A stretch of 8,539 nt of DNA from JAQVXR01 sp050945755 (GTDB lineage Bacteria; Bacillota; Dehalobacteriia; Dehalobacteriales; Dehalobacteriaceae): assembly GCA_050945755.1 (NCBI GenBank), contig JBMNTN010000073.1, positions 1-8,539 of the forward strand, in the 5' to 3' direction. The notes beneath the pieces are model-generated. The model made no database searches and was not told where the DNA came from. It saw only the letters and a list, made by a program, of their open reading frames with translations. Below, in pieces: positions 1-6,299 of this stretch. The position numbers and the translations under genes were made by a program. Position 1 is the stretch's first letter. The number at the start of each line of letters is the position of its first letter.

Positions 1-390
1 AAAATGATTGATGAGAATGAGAAAAAGGATGGGAAAGAAATTAGGGAAAAATATGGGGATGAAGTAGTTAATCAATCAAACCAAAAGCTTAAAAACATGA
101 CTCAAGAACAATATGCTGAGGTGGAAAGACTGAGTACCGATGTGATTGAGACCCTGAAAAAAGCATTTACTACCGGAGATCCGCAAGGTGATCTGGCTCA
201 AAAAGCTGCTGATCTTCATCGGCAATGGCTAAGCTATTATTGGAATTCTTATTCGAAAGAAGCACATGCCGGTCTGGCCCAAATGTATGTAGATGATGAG
301 AGATTTAAAGCATATTACGACGCCGAACAGCCGGGAATGGCAGAGTTTCTTAGAGACGCCATTTTCGTTTACACAGGAATGAAAAAATAG
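1..390 (+). CDS. TipAS-domain protein, probably C-terminal part of a MerR-family regulator (5' end cut by window)
   Basis: The reading frame is open from the first base, and the first visible ATG is at 4. The 128 visible residues resemble the TipAS ligand-binding domain found at the C terminus of MerR-type regulators such as TipA. Recognisable parts are EKYGDE near residue 15, a helical middle with RQWLSYYW, then AQMYVDDERF and a C-terminal AEFLRDAIFVY. In the family this all-helical, globin-like domain binds drugs or other hydrophobic ligands, and the N-terminal helix-turn-helix binds promoter DNA. No helix-turn-helix is visible here. Either it lies upstream of the window or this is a stand-alone TipAS protein; with only three bases before the ATG, a ribosome binding site cannot be judged. 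A terminator follows at 410-436, so the gene looks unlinked to the formate dehydrogenase operon. The domain call is confident; completeness is not. Confidence 0.8.
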   Translation, partial: KMIDENEKKDGKEIREKYGDEVVNQSNQKLKNMTQEQYAEVERLSTDVIETLKKAFTTGDPQGDLAQKAADLHRQWLSYYWNSYSKEAHAGLAQMYVDDERFKAYYDAEQPGMAEFLRDAIFVYTGMKK

Positions 391-406
391 GACTTTGTAA
401 AAGCTA

Positions 407-436
407 GAGAGCGATTGGCACATGCCGGTCGCTTTT
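407..436 (+). terminator. Intrinsic terminator after the TipAS gene
   Basis: A 10-bp stem (410-419 with 424-433, two G-U pairs) closes on the loop ACAT and runs into TTTT at 433-436. Three further weak pairs extend the base outward. It lies 20 bases after the TAA of the TipAS gene. The T-run is short, so efficiency may be moderate. Confidence 0.6.
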
Positions 437-566
437 AAATGATGGGTAAAAGAAATGGGGATTTCAGTGAGAAGGCCATGGTTGGTGGAAAGGAATTATA
501 CGTGTATTGTGGAAGTAAATTACTGATAAAAATATGTTTCCTAAGCGGATAAAGGGGCGGATTAAG

Positions 567-1037
567 ATGTCGATTGAAAAAGCACGTGAACACCTTAAAA
601 AGTGGGGACGAAGTGATGATATTTTAGAGTTTAAAACATCAAGCGCTACAGTGGAATTGGCGGCAAAGGCTTTAGATGTGGAACCGGCCAGGATTGCTAA
701 GACAATTTCCTTGAAGAATGGAGAAGGAGCATTGTTGGTAGTGGCGGCAGGGGATACTAAAATAGATAATGGAAAGTTTAAAAGAGAGTTTGGTTTTAAA
801 GCCAAAATGCTGACAGCTGATGAAGTATTAGAATTTACAGGACATGCTGTTGGCGGAGTATGTCCCTTTGGATTAAAAAATAATATTCCTGTTTATTTAG
901 ATGTGTCTTTAAAAAGGTTTGAAACTGTTTTTCCGGCCTGTGGAAGCAGTAATTCTGCGATTAAATTAACATGTGAGGAACTTGATGAATTCTCTTTAAA
1001 TAATAGGTGGGTTGATGTTTGTAAAGGATGGGAATAA
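567..1037 (+). CDS. YbaK/EbsC-family aminoacyl-tRNA deacylase-like protein
   Basis: A 156-residue protein of the YbaK/EbsC/ProX-like fold. In the family these enzymes hydrolyse mischarged tRNAs in trans, for example Cys-tRNA(Pro) by YbaK. Visible signatures are ARIAKTISLK (residues 41-50), whose Lys45 sits where the YbaK catalytic lysine is expected, and GHAVGGVCPFG (92-102), the glycine-rich core. The length fits a single-domain member. The start at ATG 567 is preferred over the in-frame ATG at 534 because AAGGGGCGG lies about 7 bases upstream of 567 and the family's N terminus begins close to MSIEKAREHL. The gene stands alone between two terminators, so it is probably monocistronic. The exact tRNA substrate cannot be read from the sequence; INS- or PrdX-type specificities remain possible. 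Confidence 0.85.
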   Translation: MSIEKAREHLKKWGRSDDILEFKTSSATVELAAKALDVEPARIAKTISLKNGEGALLVVAAGDTKIDNGKFKREFGFKAKMLTADEVLEFTGHAVGGVCPFGLKNNIPVYLDVSLKRFETVFPACGSSNSAIKLTCEELDEFSLNNRWVDVCKGWE

Positions 1038-1121
1038 ATAGTAAGACATGTTATAATGTTGATGTCTGGATCACTTAATGGGAAGGGACTGTAGTATCCA
1101 ATAAGAATAATTAGGTCAAAG

Positions 1122-1144
1122 CGGCTTTAAAGCCGTTTTTTATT
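1122..1144 (+). terminator. Intrinsic terminator after the YbaK-family gene
   Basis: The perfect palindrome CGGCTTTAAAGCCG (1122-1135) is followed directly by TTTTTTATTT. This is a compact Rho-independent terminator about 85 bp after the stop codon of the YbaK-like gene. Nothing gene-like was seen between 1038 and 1121. Confidence 0.85.
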
Positions 1145-1365
1145 TGCTTATTTGGTTATAAGGAGGGTTGTGCCCTCGGGGGAACATTTGCTCAGAGAAT
1201 CGAAATGTGTCGAATCGGCGATTTATTTGTATAACGATTATCCTTGATAACAGAAAGGTTAGGGGAGGTTTTTGCGTTGGTATGTAGAATAAATAAACTT
1301 TGAACTTCTGACAATGCAAATTATCGAATTCACAAACCTTTTGCTATTTTAAAAATTTTCATTTT

Positions 1366-1410
1366 GATAAAAGTTTATGATAACTCAAGTCTTGTTTTAA
1401 AACTTTTATC
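1366..1410. repeat. 11-bp perfect inverted repeat
   Basis: GATAAAAGTTT at 1366-1376 is matched by its exact reverse complement AAACTTTTATC at 1400-1410, across a 23-base loop that itself contains CAAGTCTTG. No T-run follows, so it is not a standard terminator. It abuts the tandem repeat at 1406-1441. Confidence 0.7.
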
Positions 1411-1441
1411 TCTTGTATGACAATTATCTCTTGTATGACAA
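1406..1441. promoter_or_regulatory. Tandem 18-bp repeat containing two GntR/FadR-type operator-like sites
   Basis: Two identical 18-bp units (1406-1423 and 1424-1441) each contain the interrupted palindrome TTGTATGACAA (1413-1423 and 1431-1441). The core fits the TNGTNNNACNA pattern known for the FadR branch of GntR regulators. The centres are 18 bp apart, so neither site is exactly on the same helix face as the other. The repeat is certain; the regulator is inference, and no gntR gene is in the window. Confidence 0.45.
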
Positions 1442-1477
1442 TTAATTCCGGTCCAGGAGGTATTATTATGATTAGTT

Positions 1478-1495
1478 ATGTGACATAATTCACAA
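1478..1495. promoter_or_regulatory. Rex-like redox operator
   Basis: The 18-mer ATGTGACATAATTCACAA matches the Rex consensus TTGTGAA-N4-TTCACAA at 12 of 14 defined positions, with a perfect right half. Rex is the NADH/NAD+-sensing repressor that in Firmicutes controls fermentation, hydrogenase and other redox genes. An NAD(P)-linked formate dehydrogenase operon is a reasonable target. The rex gene is not in the window and binding is inferred. A second isolated half site, AATTCACAA, lies at 1327-1335. Confidence 0.5.
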
Positions 1496-1536
1496 GTTTT
1501 TCAATATTTTCATAAAATTTCTACTATTAAATTTTT

Positions 1537-1542
1537 TATAAT
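1537..1542 (+). promoter_or_regulatory. Candidate -10 box (TATAAT)
   Basis: A perfect TATAAT with no good -35 hexamer 16-18 bp upstream. If used, it would start a leader of roughly 130 bases before nuoE and place the Rex-like site upstream of the promoter core. In such AT-rich DNA a chance match is possible. Confidence 0.25.
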
Positions 1543-1607
1543 AACTTTTTCTACATGGAAGGGTTTAACTATTTTTTGTAGAAATACCATTTGTTAGCAA
1601 ATAAAGT

Positions 1608-1613
1608 TATAAT
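1608..1613 (+). promoter_or_regulatory. Candidate -10 box (TATAAT) nearest the operon
   Basis: A perfect TATAAT about 65 bp before the nuoE start, with a poor -35 (TACCAT at 17-bp spacing). It is bracketed by ATTTG-TTAG-CAAAT (1589-1602) and the inverted repeat CAATGTT/AACATTG (1616-1647). A weak -35 would suit an activated promoter. Confidence 0.35.
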
Positions 1614-1678
1614 TACAATGTTTTCCAGCATAATTATTACAACATTGAAAAGATTTTGGGAGACAAGGAGGTGAGGAA

Positions 1679-2125
1679 GTGTTGAATTACAAAGAAGTGA
1701 TTTCCCCGTTTAAGGACTTGCCGGGAGGCATTATTCAGGCATATCATGCCATCCAAAAAGAGGTCAATTACCTTCCGGAAGAAGCGATTAAAACCGCTGC
1801 GGATATCTTTGACGTACCATTGAAAGAGGCTTACGGAGTAGCAACATTCTATTCTTATTTTTCTGTAAAGCCCCGAGGCAAGTATGTTATCAGAATCTGT
1901 GAAAGTGCACCCTGCCATGTTGCCGGGGCTGCCGAGGTTCTTGCAGCTTTAGAAAATGAATTAGGCATCAAAGTAGGGGAGACGACCCAAGACGGTAAGT
2001 TCACGCTGGAATTAACGCAGTGTGTAGGCCAGTGCCAAGAAACACCGGTAATTACCATTAACGGAGAACCTTATGGTGGGATTACCGCTGATAAGGTTGC
2101 TAAGATTTTAGCTGACTATAAGTAA
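1679..2125 (+). CDS. nuoE: NuoE-like [2Fe-2S] thioredoxin-fold subunit of NAD(P)-linked formate dehydrogenase
   Basis: A 148-residue protein of the complex I 24-kDa (NuoE/HymA/HndA) family. It carries an N-terminal helical part (1-60, with VNYLPEEA and EAYGVATFYSYF) and then the thioredoxin-like [2Fe-2S] domain. The cluster ligands are visible as Cys74-x4-Cys79 and Cys115-x3-Cys119. In three-subunit formate dehydrogenases and bifurcating hydrogenases this subunit partners the FMN/NADH subunit in the cytoplasm. The start is GTG 1679, placed 7 bases after a perfect AAGGAGG (1665-1671); TTG 1682 is the only close alternative. It is the first gene of the operon, 83 bp before nuoF. A paralogue with the same length and about 73% identity lies at 7634-8080. 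The name could equally be hymA/hndA-like; the family assignment is very secure. Confidence 0.93.
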   Translation: MLNYKEVISPFKDLPGGIIQAYHAIQKEVNYLPEEAIKTAADIFDVPLKEAYGVATFYSYFSVKPRGKYVIRICESAPCHVAGAAEVLAALENELGIKVGETTQDGKFTLELTQCVGQCQETPVITINGEPYGGITADKVAKILADYK

Positions 2126-2208
2126 CATCTGGAACAAGAAAGTAATTGGGTGGAACAAACATTTTTGTAGCAATCAAGCGAGTGTAATGAAAGGAGGGAA
2201 ACCCTGAA

Positions 2209-3438
2209 ATGGCCGAAGAAATGCGCATTGTGCTGCGCAATTACGGAAAAATTGATCCTTTAAAAATTGATGATTATCTAAATGCCGGTGGCTATAAGTC
2301 ACTGGAGAAAGCTTATGGTATGGGGCAACTGGGAGTTATTGAAGAAGTTAAAAAATCCGGCCTGCGCGGGCGCGGGGGGGCTGGGTTTAACGCCGGTTTA
2401 AAGTGGTCCTTCTGTTATAACATCCAGGCTGAAGAAAAGTATGTTATCTGTAATGCTGATGAGGGAGAGCCGGGTACGTATAAAGATAGAGCAATTTTGC
2501 AAGGCGATCCACATTCAGTTTTTGAAGGAATGGCCATTTGCGGATATGCGATTGGTGCCAAAAAGGGTTATATTTATTGCCGCGGAGAGTATCCTTATGT
2601 TGTTGAATCTCTAAATAAGGCGATTGCTCAAGCAAAGGAAAAAGGGGTATTAGGTGAATTTGATATTGAAGTCCGCATGGGTGCTGGTGCTTATGTTTGC
2701 GGAGAGGAATCTGCACTCATAGAATCTATTGAAGGACACCGGGGAGAACCCAGGTTTAAACCGCCTTTCCCGCCGGTAGCTGGTCTCTGGTGGAAACCTA
2801 CTGTTGTTAATAATGTGGAAACCTTTGCTAATATCCCGGCGATTTTGGAAAAGGGCGCTGAGTGGTTTGCAGGAATTGGTGCCCCAAATTATCCTGGCAC
2901 AAAAGTTCTTTCTCTCACCGGAGATGTTGCGAACAAAGTGGTGATTGAAGTGCCGACTAATGTTACTATTAAAGATGTAATTTTTGATTTTGGGGGCGGA
3001 GTAAAAGATAATAAGAAGTTTAAAGCCGTTCAGATTGGCGGAACATCTGGCGGTTTTATTCCTGAGTCATTCCTTGACACCCCAATTGATTTTGATTCTA
3101 TGAGAAATATTGGGGCAACCCTTGGTACCGGTGCGGTTTTTGTCATGGACCAAAGCAGGGATATTGTTGATACCGTTACCCAAATTTCCAAGTTTTTTGA
3201 ACATGAATCCTGTGGAAAATGTAATCCCTGCCGGGAAGGCTCCTTCCGGTGTTATGAGATTATGAAGAAAATTAACAAGGGTAACGGAACCCAAAAGGAT
3301 ATAGAAAATATTATCAGACTTGGTCGGGTGATGCAAAGAGCCTGCCTCTGTGGCGGCGGACAGGCTGCACCAAGCCCGATTCTGACAACGCTTCAACATT
3401 TTAGACACGAGTATGAGCGAAAGCTCCTGCCATCTTAA
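2209..3438 (+). CDS. nuoF: NuoF-like FMN/NAD(P)H-binding diaphorase subunit of formate dehydrogenase
   Basis: A 409-residue homologue of the complex I 51-kDa subunit (NuoF/HymB/HndC). It shows the glycine-rich GLRGRGGAGF (51-60) and NADEGEPGTYKDR (82-94), which contact FMN and NAD(P)H, and GAGAYVCGEESAL (158-170) with GHRGEPRFKPPFPP (176-189) of the nucleotide site. The C-terminal [4Fe-4S] ligands are Cys335-x2-Cys338-x2-Cys341 and Cys381 in CGGGQAAP. It lacks the N-terminal thioredoxin-like and C-terminal two-cluster ferredoxin extensions seen in about 600-residue HydB proteins, so electrons must pass straight to the Fe-S chain of FdhA. The likely job is to exchange electrons between NAD(P)H and formate/CO2, perhaps with ferredoxin bifurcation. 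The RBS AAGGAGG (2191-2197) decides ATG 2209. fdhA follows after 18 bp. Confidence 0.94.
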   Translation: MAEEMRIVLRNYGKIDPLKIDDYLNAGGYKSLEKAYGMGQLGVIEEVKKSGLRGRGGAGFNAGLKWSFCYNIQAEEKYVICNADEGEPGTYKDRAILQGDPHSVFEGMAICGYAIGAKKGYIYCRGEYPYVVESLNKAIAQAKEKGVLGEFDIEVRMGAGAYVCGEESALIESIEGHRGEPRFKPPFPPVAGLWWKPTVVNNVETFANIPAILEKGAEWFAGIGAPNYPGTKVLSLTGDVANKVVIEVPTNVTIKDVIFDFGGGVKDNKKFKAVQIGGTSGGFIPESFLDTPIDFDSMRNIGATLGTGAVFVMDQSRDIVDTVTQISKFFEHESCGKCNPCREGSFRCYEIMKKINKGNGTQKDIENIIRLGRVMQRACLCGGGQAAPSPILTTLQHFRHEYERKLLPS

Positions 3439-3456
3439 TGGGAAGGAGGATGAAAA

Positions 3457-6168
3457 ATGGTCAATTTAACAATTAATGGTATAGAAGTGCAGGTCCCTAA
3501 GGGCACAACTATTCTTGAGGCCTGCCGCATGAATGGGATTGATGTCCCTACTCTTTGTTATGACGAAGATTTAAAACTACACGGATCTTGCCGGATGTGC
3601 ATTGTAGAGTGTAAAGGAAGACCTCTTTTCCTTGCTTCATGTGTCACCCCGGCAGATAACGGTATGGTAATAGAGACAGAGAGCCCGGCTATTATCGAAG
3701 CCAGGAAAACCATATTAGAACTGCTTATAGCTCGGCACAAATTAGAGTGCCATGTATGTGAGAAAAACGGGGACTGTCGTTTGCAGGACTATTGTTATCG
3801 GTATGGAGTCGCCGAATCCAACTTTACAGATGGGGGAAGACCTCATTATCCCATCGAAGACCCAAACCCCTTCATTGAAAGGGACTACGACAAGTGTGTT
3901 ATGTGTACTCGGTGTGTCAGAGCCTGTGAGGAAATTACCGTCTCCCGGGCTATTGGTGTAAAAAACCGGGGACACATTGCTCAGATTGCCACTGGGTTTG
4001 ACGGCAAACTGGAAGACTCACCTTGTGTTTTCTGCGGACAATGTGTGATGGTTTGTCCGGTAGGTGCACTCACCAGTAAGGTCAGTGCCGAATATGGGGG
4101 AAGGCCCAGTGACATTGACAATAAAGTACTTACTACCTGTTCGTACTGTGGAACTGGGTGTACCTTGGAACTAAATGTCAAAGACAACAGAGTTGTGGGC
4201 GTTACCTCTAATCGGGACGAGGATGCTAGCCCGGTTAATAAAGGAGCGCTCTGCGTTAAGGGCCGTTTCGGGTGGGATTTTATCAATTCTTCCGATCGTT
4301 TGACCACTCCTCTAATAAAAGAAAATGGGGAGTTCCGACCGGCCACCTGGGATGAAGCCCTGGACAAAGTGGCTGAGGGATTTAATAAAGTGAAGGAGGA
4401 GCATGGCCCGGATGCCTTCGCCATGTTTACTTCTGCTCGGGTAACCAACGAGGAAAATTACCTGGCTCAGAAGTTTACACGTGCGGTGATGGGTACCAAC
4501 AACGTTGACCATTGCGCCCGTCTCTGACACTCCGTAACTGTCGCCGGTCTGGGGGCAGCATTTGGTAGTGGTGCAATGACAAACGCTATTGGTGAATTGG
4601 AAAAGGACGCTAGGTGTATTTTTGTCATCGGTTCTAATACCACGGAGAACCACCCGGTTATTGGAATGAAGATTAAAAAGAATGTAATTTACAATGGGGC
4701 TAAGCTGGTGGTGGCTGACCCGAGGAAAACGGATCTTGCCGGCATGGCTGATGTTTACATGCAACATAAACCGGGTACTGACGTTGCCTTGGTAAATGGC
4801 ATGATGCATGTAATTATTAAGGAAGGCTTAGCTGCCGCAGAATTCATTCAGAATTGTACGGAAGGCTACGAAGCCATGGCAGAAGTCTTGGATAAGTATA
4901 CTCCCGAATATGTGTCGGAAATAACAGGTGTTCCCGCTGAAGATATTATTAAAGCTGCCAGGCTTTATGCGGAATCTGAAGCCGGTTCAATCTGTTACGC
5001 TATGGGCCTGACCCAACACAGCACCGGGACGGATAATGTAAAGTCTGTTTGTAACCTGGCAATGTTGACCGGAAACATGGGGCGTCCGGGTACAGGGGTT
5101 AATCCCTTAAGAGGCCAGAACAACGTGCAAGGTGCCTGTGATATGGGCGGACTGCCTGTGGTTTACACTGCATACCAGGCGGTAACAAATCCTGATGTTA
5201 GAGCCAAGTTTGAAAAGGCTTGGGGTGTGACACTGCCGGATAAAAACGGGCTGACACTGACCGATGCCATTAACAAAGCTTACCATGGAGAGTTAAAAGC
5301 TTTGTTTGTTCTTGGTGAAAATCCAATGATGAGTGATCCGGACCTTCACCACGTTGAAGAAGCATTAGAGAATCTGGATTTTTTGGTAGTGGAAGATATT
5401 TTCCTGACTGAAACCGCAAAATATGCAGATGTGGTTTTACCCTCTGCTTGTTTTGCAGAAAAGGATGGCACCTTCTCTAATACAGAAAGACGAGTTCAGC
5501 GGGTGCGAAAAGCTGTTGATGCTCCAGGTGAGGCTAAGGCTGATTGGCAGATTCTATGTGAATTGGCTACCAGAATGGGATATCCGATGAGTTATGATAG
5601 TCCGGAGGAGATTTTTGAAGAAATCAGGACATTAACTCCTTCTTATGCGGGGATTACCTATGAACGTCTGGAAGGTAAAGGGATACCTTGGCCATGTCCC
5701 AATACGGAGCATCCGGGAACACCTTACCTGCATAAAGACGGCAAGTTCAGCCGGGGGAAAGGGCTCTTTAGTGCCATTGAGTTTAAGGAACCTCGAGAGA
5801 ATCCGGATGAGGAATACCCGCTGATTCTTACCACAGGGCGAAGTCTCTTCCATTATCATACCGGTACGATGACCAGAAGGGCTTCAGCTCTTCATGCACA
5901 CCGGCCTGATAATGAAGTGGAAATTAACCCGGCATTAGCGGAAAGAATGGGAATTGCGGACGGAGAAAAGGTGAAACTTTCTACCAGAAGGGGAAGCATT
6001 CAAGTTAGAGCTCATATTACGGATATGGTAGAAGAGAATGTGGTCTTTACTACCTTCCACTTTGCTGAGGCTGCTGCGAATGTGTTAACTAATGCAGACT
6101 CCCTGGATCCGGTGGCAAAAATTCCGGAATACAAAGTTTGTGCTGTTAGGTTAGAAAAAGTTATATAG
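3457..6168 (+). CDS. fdhA: Selenocysteine-containing formate dehydrogenase catalytic subunit (TGA 4525-4527 read as Sec)
   Basis: A 903-residue molybdenum- or tungsten-bis-MGD formate dehydrogenase, oxidising formate or reducing CO2 in the cytoplasm. Domains in order: NuoG-like [2Fe-2S] (Cys34, 45, 48, 62); His-Cys [4Fe-4S] (His94-x3-Cys98-x2-Cys101-x5-Cys107); two [4Fe-4S] of ferredoxin type (Cys147/150/153/157 and Cys190/193/196/200); the Mo-enzyme [4Fe-4S] (Cys228, 231, 235, 266); the catalytic core; and a C-terminal dinucleotide-binding domain from about 780, beginning near LILTTGRSLFHYHTG. An in-frame TGA is codon 357, in context HCARL-Sec-HSVTVAGL, exactly the Sec-His site of formate dehydrogenases. 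A SECIS hairpin follows at once, and the downstream frame continues without shift to TAA 6166-6168. A conventional gene caller would split it into 3457-4527 and 4576-6168. The RBS is AAGGAGG at 3443-3449. It is co-transcribed with nuoEF. The metal (Mo or W) cannot be told. Confidence 0.95.
4525..4570 (+). promoter_or_regulatory. Bacterial SECIS element with recoded UGA in fdhA
   Basis: Counting the T of TGA as 1, the hairpin has a lower stem CACTCC (4528-4533) with GGTAGTG (4564-4570). Its upper stem is CTG (4538-4540) with CAG (4556-4558), then a bulged T at 4541 (position 17), then C4542-G4555 and C4544-G4553, C4545-G4552 around one G-G mismatch. The apical loop is GGTCTG (4546-4551). Bulged U17 and loop G23/U24 coincide with the residues known to matter for SelB binding in the E. 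coli fdhF SECIS. Folding was done by hand. Confidence 0.85.
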
Positions 6169-6173
6169 TATCC

Positions 6174-6198
6174 GGCGGAGGAGGTTTTCTCCTCTGCC
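6174..6198 (+). other. Stable hairpin between fdhA and the formate channel gene
   Basis: A 10-bp stem (6174-6183 with 6189-6198, one G-U pair) around the loop GTTTT begins five bases after the fdhA stop codon. It is GC-rich but has no T-run behind it, so it is not a classical terminator. It may stabilise the fdhA mRNA 3' end or lower read-through to the channel gene. Confidence 0.6.
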
Positions 6199-6299
6199 TG
6201 ATTAGCCAATAAAAGGGGGGCGGGGGAATTTTTTCCCACACCGAGTAATTGGGTATATGCAATTATTTAATTCTAAGTCTTTAAAAGGAGTGAGATTTA

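Larger units (their letters stand above)
1146..1678 (+). other. Gene-free, repeat-rich control region upstream of the formate dehydrogenase operon
   Basis: About 530 bp without a supportable gene, distinctly AT-rich from 1290 onward. It holds an 11-bp inverted repeat (1366-1410), an 18-bp tandem repeat (1406-1441), a Shine-Dalgarno-like AGGAGG followed by a six-codon mini-ORF (1455-1488), a Rex-like palindrome (1478-1495), two perfect TATAAT boxes (1537-1542, 1608-1613) and several shorter inverted repeats (1548-1584, 1589-1602, 1616-1647). The first 150 bases hold nothing recognisable beyond short stop-ridden frames. Since the next gene starts a four-gene operon, the region most likely carries its promoter and operators. 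Confidence 0.6.

Noticed and set aside
411..432. TTGGCAC-N-TGCC resembling a sigma-54 promoter
   Set aside because: The bases are the arms of the TipAS terminator hairpin, and the -12 GC element is not properly spaced.
439..552. Short frame of 37 codons starting ATG-ATG after the TipAS terminator
   Set aside because: No ribosome binding site, begins just behind the terminator's T-run, no recognisable protein, overlaps the leader of the YbaK-like gene.
534..566. Upstream ATG extension of the YbaK-like protein
   Set aside because: No ribosome binding site before 534, and the 11 extra residues are not typical of the family; ATG 567 has a good one.
1170..1247. GTG-initiated 25-codon frame behind AGGAGGG (1161-1167)
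   Set aside because: The spacing between Shine-Dalgarno and GTG is only about 3 bases and the peptide matches nothing recognised; could be a gene relic but cannot be supported.
1277..1303. TTG start behind AGGGGAGG (1261-1268) with an eight-codon frame
   Set aside because: Very short, weak start, no other support.
1146..1678. CRISPR array or insertion sequence remnant in the repeat-rich region
   Set aside because: Only two tandem 18-bp units with no spacers, and no transposase fragment or terminal repeats with target duplication were seen.
4525..4527. TGA as a true stop, making fdhA a pseudogene or two genes
   Set aside because: Same frame continues, the codon is the conserved catalytic Sec site, and a SECIS hairpin follows immediately.
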